44,900 nucleotides of DNA, taken from assembly GCA_002389055.1 (NCBI GenBank), contig DGNT01000092.1:1-44900 (forward strand). The letters are read 5' to 3'. The DNA comes from Alcanivorax sp. UBA4485 (GTDB lineage Bacteria; Pseudomonadota; Gammaproteobacteria; Pseudomonadales; Alcanivoracaceae). Position 1 is the stretch's first letter. The number at the start of each line of letters is the position of its first letter. The notes beneath the pieces are model-generated. The model searched no databases. It was given only the letters and a program-made list of their open reading frames with translations, and was not told the DNA's origin. The translations under genes and the position numbers were made by a program. Below, piece after piece: positions 7,927 to 15,619 of this stretch.

Positions 7927-8943
7927 TCAGCCGCGGTAACCGTTGGGGTTTTCGCTCTGCCAGCGCCAGTGGTCGGCGCACATGGTGTCGATGCCGCGCT
8001 TCGCCTCCCAGCCCAGCACCTTTTTGGCGTGGGCCGGGTCGGCGTAGCAGGACGCCACGTCGCCGGGCCGCCGCTCGGCGATCTGGTAGCGCACTTCGCG
8101 GCCGGAGGCGGCGGCGAAGGCGCGCACCATTTCCAGCACGCTGTAGCCGCGCCCGGTGCCCAGGTTGGTGGTGATCAGGCCGCCGTCCCGGGCCAGGGCC
8201 TCCAGCGCCGCCAGATGCCCTTCCGCCAGATCCATGACGTGGATGTAATCACGCACCCCGGTGCCGTCCGGGGTGTTGTAGTCGTCGCCGAACACCCGTA
8301 GCTGTTCCCGCCGGCCCACCGCCACCTGCGCCACGTAGGGCATCAGGTTGTTGGGCTCGCCGTTGGGGTCTTCGCCGATGCGCCCGCTCTCGTGGGCCCC
8401 CACCGGATTGAAATAGCGCAGCAACGCCACCGACCAGCGCGGGTCGGCGCGGTGCAGATCACGCAGCATGTCCTCGATGTGCAGCTTGGTGGCGCCGTAG
8501 GGGTTGGTGGCGCTGAGCGGAAAGTCCTCGCGGATCGGCACCGAGGCCGGGTCGCCGTACACCGTGGCCGAGGAGCTGAACACCAGGTTGCGCACCCCGG
8601 CCCGGTCCATCGCCTCCAGCAGCCGCAGTGAGCCGGTCACGTTGCAGTCGTAGTAGCGCAGCGGCTGGGCCACGGATTCGCCCACCGCCTTGAGCCCGGC
8701 GAAATGGATCACCGAGCCGATAGCGTGCTCCTGGAACAGGCGGTCGAGCAGCGCAGTGTCGCGGATGTCCCCTTCCACGAATTCGGCACTTTTGCCGGTG
8801 ATCGCCGCCACCCGCTCGAGCCCTTCGCGGCTGCTGTTGCTCAGGTTATCGAGCACCAGCACCCGGCGCCCGGCTTCCAGCAATAACAGCACCGTGTGCG
8901 AGCCGATGTACCCGGCGCCGCCGGTGACCAGAACCGTATCCAT
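7927..8943 (-). CDS. galE: UDP-glucose 4-epimerase GalE
   Basis: A 338-residue cytoplasmic short-chain dehydrogenase/reductase, the standard GalE length, interconverting UDP-glucose and UDP-galactose with bound NAD. The NAD loop TGGAGYIGSH is at residues 7-16, the catalytic Ser lies in SSSATVYG and the Tyr-x-x-x-Lys pair in NPYGATK. AAGGA lies 7 nt before the ATG. It is the last gene of the long sugar-nucleotide and cellulose gene string, separated from the broken mutase by a REP pair, so it may have its own promoter. In this setting it could supply UDP-galactose to a surface glycan. Confidence 0.95.
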   Translation of the reverse strand: MDTVLVTGGAGYIGSHTVLLLLEAGRRVLVLDNLSNSSREGLERVAAITGKSAEFVEGDIRDTALLDRLFQEHAIGSVIHFAGLKAVGESVAQPLRYYDCNVTGSLRLLEAMDRAGVRNLVFSSSATVYGDPASVPIREDFPLSATNPYGATKLHIEDMLRDLHRADPRWSVALLRYFNPVGAHESGRIGEDPNGEPNNLMPYVAQVAVGRREQLRVFGDDYNTPDGTGVRDYIHVMDLAEGHLAALEALARDGGLITTNLGTGRGYSVLEMVRAFAAASGREVRYQIAERRPGDVASCYADPAHAKKVLGWEAKRGIDTMCADHWRWQSENPNGYRG

Positions 8944-9002
8944 TGCGCGTCCTTCTCGCTTTCAAATGTAAGGCCATTGTAGGCGGATTGGTGGCTCGAC
9001 TG

Positions 9003-9057
9003 GTAGGAGCGGGCCCTGCCCGCGAAAGGGAGCGCAGCTCCCGGCAGGATCCCAGAG
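9003..9057 (+). repeat. Two-hairpin REP element, copy C
   Basis: First hairpin GCGGGC-CCT-GCCCGC, second hairpin GGGAGC-GCA-GCTCCC, then GGCAGGATCCCAGAG. It pairs head to head with copy D, 28 bp away, giving a BIME-like inverted pair between galE and the broken mutase. Confidence 0.85.
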
Positions 9058-9085
9058 GCCTTTCTAAAGGCAGTACAAACAACCT

Positions 9086-9160
9086 CTCTGGAATCCTGCC
9101 GGCAAGCTTTGCTTGCCTTTCGCGGGCAGGGCCCGCTCCCACAAGAGCCCGCTCCTACAA
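9086..9160 (-). repeat. Two-hairpin REP element, copy D, with half-element tail
   Basis: On the minus strand: GCGGGC-CCT-GCCCGC, then GGCAAGC-AAA-GCTTGCC, then GGCAGGATTCCAGAG (9086-9143). A half element, GCCCGCTCCTACAA, follows at 9147-9160 on the plus strand and contains the stop codon of the truncated mutase reading frame. Confidence 0.85.
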
Positions 9161-10123
9161 GTCGGCGTGGGCGAAGAAGTCGGCGGCGGGACCGGGGTGG
9201 CGGCTGAGCAGACCGAGCAGGCGGGCGGCGGCCAGGGTGGCGTCGCCGAAACCGTAGCATTCCTCGCCGAAGAACAGCGGGCTGCCGGCACCGCCGGCCT
9301 TGAGCATCAGATCCGGGTAGATCAGCTCGCCGTCGGGCAGCACCACGCCCAGGCGGTCGCCGTCGCCGTCGAACGCCAGGCCCAGGTCCGCGTTGACGTC
9401 GCGCACCGTCACCCGCAGGTCGTGCAGGGTGTCCGGGTCCGCCGGGTCCGGCGCGTGGTTGGGGAAGCGCCCGTCCACCTCGAGGAACAACGGCACCACG
9501 TCGCAGCCCATCAGCATCAGCGCCTCCGGGGCGGCCACCGCGGCGGCGCCGTTGCCGCAGTCCACCACCACCTTCATCGGCCGGCTCAGCTCGTGGCGGC
9601 GCTGCATGGCGTTAAGATAGGCGGGCAGTACGTCGCGATGTTCATAATCGCCGGCGCCGTCGCTGAAGTGGCGCTGGCGGATACGCTCACGCAGCGCCGC
9701 CAGCCCGGCACCGCCCACAGCGGCCCCGCCGAGTACGAACTTGAAACCATTGAAGTCAGCGGGGTGGTGGCTGCCGGTCACCATCACCCCGGCGTCCGCA
9801 TCCTGATAATGGTGGGTGGCGAAATACAGCACCGGCGTGGGCACCAGGCCCAGGTCGATCACATCGCAGCCGCCGGCCCGCAGGCCCTCGGTGACCGCCT
9901 CGGCCAGCGCCGGCGAGGACAGCCGGCCGTCGCGGCCCAGCAGCACCCGGTGCGCGCCCTCGGCCCGCGCCTGGGCGCTCAAGGCCCGCCCGATCAGGCG
10001 GGCGCCCTGCAGCGTCAGGGTGTCGCCGTAGCGGCCACGCACGTCGTGGCGGCGAAACACCTGGTCGGGAACCTGGTAGGGGGTTTCTTCCGGTAGGGCC
10101 TCGGAAACCGCAATACTCATCAT
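9155..10123 (-). pseudogene. Second phosphohexomutase copy, internally deleted and truncated
   Basis: An open frame of 322 residues closely related to the intact mutase at 10208-11587, presumably its tandem duplicate. It keeps domains 1-2 and the start of domain 3: phosphoserine loop VTGSHHP (the usual Asn is His) and metal loop DGDGDR. About 55-60 residues between YPDLMLK and FFGEECYGF are missing, including the RTGH and GEMSG sugar-binding elements. All of domain 4, with its phosphate-binding loop, is also gone. The stop TAG at 9155-9157 is provided by REP sequence. Without those parts, mutase activity is very unlikely. The ATG at 10123 follows AAAGGATTCG. It may be decaying, or kept for a binding role. 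Confidence 0.8.
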
Positions 10124-10207
10124 CGAATCCTTTCGCGTTGGCGGAGCCCCATTGTCCAATTCTGGACACTGAAGAACGGGAACCGCACCGCAAACCGGTT
10201 CGATTTT

Positions 10208-11587
10208 TCAATTGACGGCGTCGATGGCCTCGCGGATCGCCGCCTCGAAGCGGGCGCGGATGGCGTCCAGTGCCTGCTCGTCGCGGGCTTCGTAGCGGGT
10301 CACCAGCTTGGGCGAGGTGTTGGAGGCCCGGCACAGGCCCCAGCCGTCCTCATAGTCCATGCGGATGCCGTCCAGCACGGTGCGCGCGCCTTCGCCCCAC
10401 TCCACTTCGTTCTGCAGGTACTCAACGATGCGGAATTTATTCTCTTCGGTGACCTCGATGGGGATTTCCGGCGTGGTGCACAGCGCCGGGAAACGCTCGA
10501 AAAACGACTGCGCGTCCTGATCCTGGCGGGCCAGCACGTCCAGCAGGCGCACCGCCGCCAGCAGGCCGTCGTCGAAACCGTACCAGTTTTCACCGAAGAA
10601 GATGTGGCCGCTCATCTCACCGGCCAGCAGCGCGCCGGTTTCTTTCATGCGCGCCTTGATCAGCGAGTGGCCGGTGCGCCACATTTCCGGCTCGCCGCCG
10701 GCGGCGCGGATCACTTCAAACAGGGCGCCGGTGCACTTCACGTCGAAGATCACCTTGGCGCCCGGGTGGCGGGCCACCATGTCCTCGGCCAGGGCCATCA
10801 GCAGAATATCCGGGTAGACCACGGTGCCGTTGGGCAGCACCACGCCCAGCCGGTCGCCGTCGCCGTCGAACGCCAAGCCCAGGTCGGCCCGCTCCTCCGC
10901 CACCACGCGCATCAGATCGCGCAGGTTCTCCGGGTCGCCCGGGTCCGGGTGGTGGTTGGGGAAGGTGCCGTCCACCTCGTCGAACAGCGGCACCACCTCA
11001 TAGCCGATCTCGCGCAGCGCCCGCGGCGCGATCACGCCGGACACGCCGTTGCCGCAATCCACCACCACCTTGAGCGGGCGCGGCGCGCTGTGGCGCTCCA
11101 ACAGCGCGTCCAGGTAGGCGGGCAGCACGTCGCGCTGCTCGCGCCCGGCGGGGCTGTCCGCCTCGCTGAAATCCTGATTGTGGATGCGCAGCTTCAACGC
11201 CTGGATGGCGTCGCCGGACAGGGTGGTGCCGTTGATCACGATCTTGAAGCCGTTGTAGTCCGGCGGGTTATGGCTGCCGGTGACCATCACCCCGGAATTG
11301 ACCCCCGGGTAGTGCCAGGTGGCGAAGTACAGCACCGGCGTGGGCACCATGCCCAGGTCCACCACCGCGCAGCCGCAGGCCCGCACGCCTTCGGCCAGGG
11401 CGTCCAGCAGCGCCGGGCCGGACAGGCGGCCGTCGCGGGCCAGCGCCAGGGTGTCGCCGCCCTGGCGGCGCACTTCCGAACCGATGGCGCGGCCGATCAG
11501 GCGCGCCGCCTCCAGGGTCAGGGTGTCCTCATAGATGCCGCGAATGTCGTAGGCGCGGAACAGGGAGTCGGAAAGTTCGGAAGCCAT
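10208..11587 (-). CDS. algC: Phosphomannomutase/phosphoglucomutase (AlgC type)
   Basis: A 459-residue enzyme, full length for the bacterial alpha-D-phosphohexomutase family, interconverting glucose-6- and glucose-1-phosphate and the mannose equivalents. All four loops are visible: phosphoserine VTGSHNP, metal-binding DGDGDR, sugar-recognition GEMSGH, and the C-terminal phosphate loop RASNTSP. AAAGGA lies 6 nt before the ATG at 11587. It lies between pgi and galU in pathway terms and would supply glucose-1-phosphate for UDP-glucose and cellulose. The downstream gene is a damaged copy of it. Confidence 0.95.
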   Translation of the reverse strand: MASELSDSLFRAYDIRGIYEDTLTLEAARLIGRAIGSEVRRQGGDTLALARDGRLSGPALLDALAEGVRACGCAVVDLGMVPTPVLYFATWHYPGVNSGVMVTGSHNPPDYNGFKIVINGTTLSGDAIQALKLRIHNQDFSEADSPAGREQRDVLPAYLDALLERHSAPRPLKVVVDCGNGVSGVIAPRALREIGYEVVPLFDEVDGTFPNHHPDPGDPENLRDLMRVVAEERADLGLAFDGDGDRLGVVLPNGTVVYPDILLMALAEDMVARHPGAKVIFDVKCTGALFEVIRAAGGEPEMWRTGHSLIKARMKETGALLAGEMSGHIFFGENWYGFDDGLLAAVRLLDVLARQDQDAQSFFERFPALCTTPEIPIEVTEENKFRIVEYLQNEVEWGEGARTVLDGIRMDYEDGWGLCRASNTSPKLVTRYEARDEQALDAIRARFEAAIREAIDAVN

Positions 11588-11622
11588 GGTGTGTCCTTTA
11601 CCGAAAACGTTGGCGTCAAAAG

Positions 11623-13254
11623 TCAGGAGCGGGCGCGGCGCACCAGGCCCCGGGTGGAGGCGTCCAGCCCGTCCAGGCCGTCGCCGGTTTCCAGCACCGG
11701 CACCATGTCACGGGCGATCACCTTGCCCATCTCCACGCCCCACTGGTCGAACGGGTTAACGCCCCACAACACCGATTCCACGAACACCTTGTGCTCGTAG
11801 AGCGCCACCAGGCTGCCCAGCCGGCGCGGCGACAGCTCGTCAAGCATCAGGGTGGTGCTCGGCTGGTTGCCCCGGTACTGCTTGAACGCGGGCTGGTCGT
11901 GCTGGTCGTCGGGCAGCGCCCGGCCGCCCAGCGCCAACAGCCGCGACTGGGCCAGGCAGTTGGCCAGCGTCAACCGGTGCTGGCGCGCCAGCCGCTGGTG
12001 CTCGCCGCCCTCGCCGTCCCCGTGGGGCGGCACATAGCGCCCGGCGACGATAAAGTCGCAGGCCACCGGCTGGGTGCCCTGATGCAACAACTGATAGAAC
12101 GCATGCTGGGCGTTGGAGCCCACCTCGCCCCAGATCACCGGGCAGGTGTGGTAATCCACCGGCGTGCCGTCGCGGGTCACCGACTTGCCGTTGGACTCCA
12201 TCTCCAGCTGTTCCAGATACGAGGGAAAATGCTTGAGGCGACCGTCGTAGGGCAGCACCGCCCGGGCGGTGATATCCAGGAAATTAATGTTCCAGACGTC
12301 CACCAGGCCGAGGATCACCGGCAGATTACCCGCCAACGGCGTCTCGCGGAAATGCGCGTCCATCTCCCGGGCGCCTTCCAGCAGCTCGTGGAAACCCTGC
12401 ATGCCGACGGTCAGCGCGATCGGCAGGCCAATCGCCGACCACAGCGAAAAGCGGCCGCCCACCCACTCCCAAAACAACAGCTGGTTACAGGGGTCGATGC
12501 CCCACTCGCTCATTTTCCCGGGGTTGGCGGACACCCCCACGAAGTGGCAGCGCATCAGCGCCCGCTGCTGGTCGGGAAAGGCCCGTTCCAGCCAGGCGCG
12601 GGCGGTTTCCGCGTTGGCCAGGGTATCCAGGGTGGTGAACGATTTGGACGACACCACGATCAGGGTGGTGGCCGGGTTGAGATTATTGAGCAGCGGCGCG
12701 ATCTGGCTGCCGTCCATGGACGACACAAAATGCAGGTTGGGCCGGCGGCCGTGCTCGGGGCGAAAATCGCCGAGCGCGTAGGACGCCATCAACGGGCCCA
12801 GGTCCGAACCGCCCACGCCCACGTTGACCACATCGGTGATGGCGTCGCCGTGGCAGCCACGCCACTGGCCACGCAGTACCTGATCGACGATCTCGCCCAT
12901 GCGCGCCAGCTGGTCGTGCACCTCCGGGGCGGCGGCGGCCTGCTCGCGCAGGCGCCAGTGCAACGCCGGCCGCTCTTCGGTCCAGTTCACGTCACTGCCC
13001 TCGAACAGGGCGCGGATCCAGCCGGCCAGATCGCGGGCGCGGGCCAGATCCAAAAGCAGGTCCAGGGTCTCGCCGGTCAGGCGCTGCTTGCTGTAGTCCA
13101 CCAGCAGGCCGCAGTGCTCCCGGCTAAGCGTGTCGAAACGGGCGCCGTCGGCGGCGAACAGATCCGCCAGGTGCCAGTGGCGCGCCTTGTCGACGTGCTC
13201 CGCCAGGGCCTGACGCACCGGTCGTTCCGCGGCACTGAAAGGGTCGGGCAACAT
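11623..13254 (-). CDS. pgi: Glucose-6-phosphate isomerase
   Basis: A 543-residue isomerase, normal length, interconverting fructose-6-phosphate and glucose-6-phosphate in the cytoplasm. Recognised by GVGGSDLGP, the phosphate-binding VVSSKSFTTLDTL, the catalytic-Glu block WGEVGSNAQHAFYQLLHQG and the C-terminal signature with WGVNPFDQWGVEMGK. GAGGA lies about 9 nt before the ATG. Its presence in a cellulose operon, rather than with central metabolism genes, points to a dedicated route from gluconeogenic fructose-6-phosphate to UDP-glucose. That would suit an organism growing on lipids or hydrocarbons. Confidence 0.96.
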   Translation of the reverse strand: MLPDPFSAAERPVRQALAEHVDKARHWHLADLFAADGARFDTLSREHCGLLVDYSKQRLTGETLDLLLDLARARDLAGWIRALFEGSDVNWTEERPALHWRLREQAAAAPEVHDQLARMGEIVDQVLRGQWRGCHGDAITDVVNVGVGGSDLGPLMASYALGDFRPEHGRRPNLHFVSSMDGSQIAPLLNNLNPATTLIVVSSKSFTTLDTLANAETARAWLERAFPDQQRALMRCHFVGVSANPGKMSEWGIDPCNQLLFWEWVGGRFSLWSAIGLPIALTVGMQGFHELLEGAREMDAHFRETPLAGNLPVILGLVDVWNINFLDITARAVLPYDGRLKHFPSYLEQLEMESNGKSVTRDGTPVDYHTCPVIWGEVGSNAQHAFYQLLHQGTQPVACDFIVAGRYVPPHGDGEGGEHQRLARQHRLTLANCLAQSRLLALGGRALPDDQHDQPAFKQYRGNQPSTTLMLDELSPRRLGSLVALYEHKVFVESVLWGVNPFDQWGVEMGKVIARDMVPVLETGDGLDGLDASTRGLVRRARS

Positions 13255-13287
13255 CCTGTCTGTCCTCTTCGTCTCGCTCGGGGCGGG

Positions 13288-14568
13288 TCAGCCCCGGCCG
13301 ATACCGTGATAGATCAAACCCTGGCCACGTACATAGCCAGGGTCATAGATATTACGACCGTCCAGAACCAGCGGCGTGGCCATGGCATCGCGCAGGCGCG
13401 GCCAGTCCGGGCTCCAATACTGTTTCCACTCCGTGACCAGCATCAAGGCGTCCGCCTCGGCCGCCGCCTGATAGGGGTCGTCGTGCAGCACCAGGTCCGG
13501 GTGGCCGCCGGCCCAGGCGCTCAGTTCCGGCAGCGCCAGGGGGTCGTGCACGTGCACTTGCACATCCTGGGCCCACAGCGCCTCGATCAGCTTCAGCGCC
13601 GGGCCGTTGTCGACCCGGTCGGAGCCGGGCTTGAAGGCGGCACCCCAGATCGCCACCCGGCGGCCGGCCACTTCGCCTTCAAAATGACGCCAGAAACGCC
13701 GGAACAGCACCTCTTTCTGGCGCTCGTTGATCTCCATCACTTGTTCCAAGAGCTTGGCGCTCACTTCCTTGCTGCGCAGGGTGTCGGTGAGGCTCATTAC
13801 GTCGCGGCTGAAACCGGAGCCGCCGAACCCGCAGCCGGCGTACAGATAGGCTTCGCCGATGCGCGGGTCGGAACCCACGCCCTGGCGCACCGTGTCGATG
13901 TCCACGTCGAGCTGCTCCGCCAGCAACGCCATATCGTTCATATAGCTGAGCCGGGTGGCGAGCATGCCACTGATCGCCAGTTTGGTGAATTCCGCTTCGC
14001 GCAACCCCATCACCCGGATCACATCGCGGCGCCGGTTGAACGGGCGCAGAATCTCACGCATCAGGGTTTCCGCTTCCGGGTCGTCGCAGCCCAGCAGAAT
14101 ATGGTGGGGGCGCAGGAAACTGTCGATGGCCACGCCTTCCTGCAGGGTTTCCGGCAGCGCCACCACCCGCGCCGGGCTGTGGGACTCGGCGAAGCGCGCC
14201 TGCAAGGCCTCGCTGGTACCCACCGGGAACACGCTCTGGTTGACCAGCAGACCGCAAGCGCCTGAGCTCGCCAGCCAGTCGGCGATCTCTCCGGCCAGGG
14301 CCTGGGCGCCGGGCTGCAGCGCCAGGAACACCGCCGGCGCCGCCGGGGCGCCGTTGAGGGTCATCGGCTCGCAGCGCAACCGCCCGGCGGCACGCTGCTC
14401 ACCGAGCAAATCGCCCAGCCCGGGCTCGCGGTACGGCACCTGGCCCTCGTTCACCGCGTCCAGCACCCGGCCCTGAGGCATAAACCAGCACACCTGATGG
14501 CCGCTTTGCGCCAGCGCCGCCGCGGTCACGGAAGCACAAAGGGTGTCGCCGAACACATCAATGCGCAT
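13288..14568 (-). CDS. UDP-glucose dehydrogenase-like protein lacking catalytic cysteine
   Basis: A 426-residue member of the UDP-glucose/GDP-mannose dehydrogenase family, with all three domains present. Key positions differ. The N-terminal NAD loop GxGxxG reads FGDTLCAS (6-13). The catalytic Cys of GGSCF is Gly252 (GGSGFSRD). The Asn that follows the active-site Lys196 is Ser200. The conserved STVPVGT reads SVFPVGT. By contrast, WecC in this window keeps GLGYIG and GGHC. It is therefore probably not an NAD-dependent dehydrogenase; it could be a pseudoenzyme that binds UDP-glucose or regulates synthesis. It starts 2 bp after the galU stop, so it is co-translated with it. It is not obviously decaying: the frame is full length and uninterrupted. 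Confidence 0.8.
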   Translation of the reverse strand: MRIDVFGDTLCASVTAAALAQSGHQVCWFMPQGRVLDAVNEGQVPYREPGLGDLLGEQRAAGRLRCEPMTLNGAPAAPAVFLALQPGAQALAGEIADWLASSGACGLLVNQSVFPVGTSEALQARFAESHSPARVVALPETLQEGVAIDSFLRPHHILLGCDDPEAETLMREILRPFNRRRDVIRVMGLREAEFTKLAISGMLATRLSYMNDMALLAEQLDVDIDTVRQGVGSDPRIGEAYLYAGCGFGGSGFSRDVMSLTDTLRSKEVSAKLLEQVMEINERQKEVLFRRFWRHFEGEVAGRRVAIWGAAFKPGSDRVDNGPALKLIEALWAQDVQVHVHDPLALPELSAWAGGHPDLVLHDDPYQAAAEADALMLVTEWKQYWSPDWPRLRDAMATPLVLDGRNIYDPGYVRGQGLIYHGIGRG

Positions 14569-14570
14569 GG

Positions 14571-15611
14571 CTAGTCCCTACCCCCATCGCCTGACGGAGC
14601 GGCACCTGTGGGAGCGGGCCCAGCCCGCGAAAGGCCGGCATCGCCGGCCGGCGGGATACCAGAGGCGTCTGAAGGGGAGTCTTTAGAGGGGGCTCTGGGA
14701 TCCTGCCGGGAGCTGCGCTCCCTTTCGCGGGCGGGGCCCGCTCCCACAAGGCCCGCTCGCACAACGATCTCAGCGAGATCGGGGTCCTTGGCGGCGTAGT
14801 GAAGGATCGCCTCAAGGTAGCCGGCTTTGCTGCCGCAGTCGAAGGTGCGGCCGCGCATGGCGTAGGCTTCCACCGGCTGGCGGGCAATCAGGTCGGCGAT
14901 CGCGTCGGTGAGCTGGATCTCATTGCCGGCGCCCGGCGCGGTGTCGGCAAGCAGGCCCATGATGCCCGCGGGCAGCACATAGCGGCCCACCACCGACAGG
15001 TTGGAGGGCGCGTCCTCAGGGCGGGGCTTTTCCACCACCGCGCGCATCGGCGCGCTCGCCCCCGGGGCCGGCGACGGGCCATCCAGCTCGGCGATGCCGT
15101 ACTGGTCGACGCGGTCGTCGGGCACCGCTTCCACCATGATCTGCGCGGCGCCGGTCTCCTCGAAACGCCGCACCATGGCGGTCAGGTCGTCCGGCTGGTC
15201 CATGGCGTCCACCAGCACGTCGGGCAGGATTACCACGAACGGCTCGTCACCCACCAGTTGGTGGGCGGCGTGCACCGCATGGCCGAGGCCCAGCGGCGGC
15301 CCCTGGCGCACGCTCACCACCTGCACGCCGTCCGGCAGCGGGTGGCGCACCTGTTCCAACAGGTCGGTCTTGCCCTTGGCCTCCAGTTGCGCTTCCAGCT
15401 CCGGGTGGCCGTCGAAATAGTTCTCCACCGCACTCTTGCTGGCATGGCTGACCAGAATGATTTCGGTGATGCCCGCGCGCACCGCTTCGTCCACCACATA
15501 GGCGATGGCCGGGCGGTCCACCACCGGCAGCATCTCTTTGGGGATCGACTTGGACGCCGGCAGCATGCGGGTGCCGAAGCCGGCAACGGGAATCACCGCT
15601 TTACGAATCAC
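14571..15611 (-). CDS. galU: UTP-glucose-1-phosphate uridylyltransferase with REP-encoded tail
   Basis: Converts glucose-1-phosphate and UTP to UDP-glucose, the substrate of cellulose synthase. The first 283 residues are a typical GalU: nucleotide loop VAGFGTRMLPASK, the activating lysine region VVEKPRPEDAPSN, and FDCGSKAGYLEAILHYA. The usual last residues are replaced by about 63 residues translated from a head-to-head REP pair (14607-14764), recognisable as GAGPARERE. The total, 346, is about 60 longer than normal. The catalytic part is complete, so activity is expected. The start is GTG at 15611, with AAGGAGG rather far upstream (12 nt). Confidence 0.9.
   Translation of the reverse strand: MIRKAVIPVAGFGTRMLPASKSIPKEMLPVVDRPAIAYVVDEAVRAGITEIILVSHASKSAVENYFDGHPELEAQLEAKGKTDLLEQVRHPLPDGVQVVSVRQGPPLGLGHAVHAAHQLVGDEPFVVILPDVLVDAMDQPDDLTAMVRRFEETGAAQIMVEAVPDDRVDQYGIAELDGPSPAPGASAPMRAVVEKPRPEDAPSNLSVVGRYVLPAGIMGLLADTAPGAGNEIQLTDAIADLIARQPVEAYAMRGRTFDCGSKAGYLEAILHYAAKDPDLAEIVVRAGLVGAGPARERERSSRQDPRAPSKDSPSDASGIPPAGDAGLSRAGPAPTGAAPSGDGGRD
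14607..14664 (+). repeat. Two-hairpin REP element, copy E, inside galU frame
   Basis: GCGGGC-CCA-GCCCGC, then GGCCGGC-ATC-GCCGGCC, then a variant tail GGCGGGATACCAGAG. It is antisense to the galU frame and translated as part of the C-terminal extension. Confidence 0.85.
14693..14764 (-). repeat. Two-hairpin REP element, copy F, inside galU frame
   Basis: On the minus strand GCGGGC-CCC-GCCCGC, then GGGAGC-GCA-GCTCCC and GGCAGGATCCCAGAG (14693-14748). A half element, GCCCGCTCGCACAA, is at 14751-14764. It forms an inverted pair with copy E; translation of this part of galU starts at the half element. Confidence 0.85.
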
Positions 15612-15619
15612 GAAGCTGT

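Noticed and set aside
9003..9160. Possible CRISPR or IS ends in repeated DNA near galE
   Set aside because: The repeats are inverted hairpin elements without regular spacers, cas genes or a transposase; they fit REP/BIME elements.
11791..14265. 824-codon plus-strand open frame across pgi and the Ugd-like gene
   Set aside because: It is compositionally an antisense shadow (His/Gln/Arg-rich), spans two well-supported minus-strand genes and their gap, and shows no domain.
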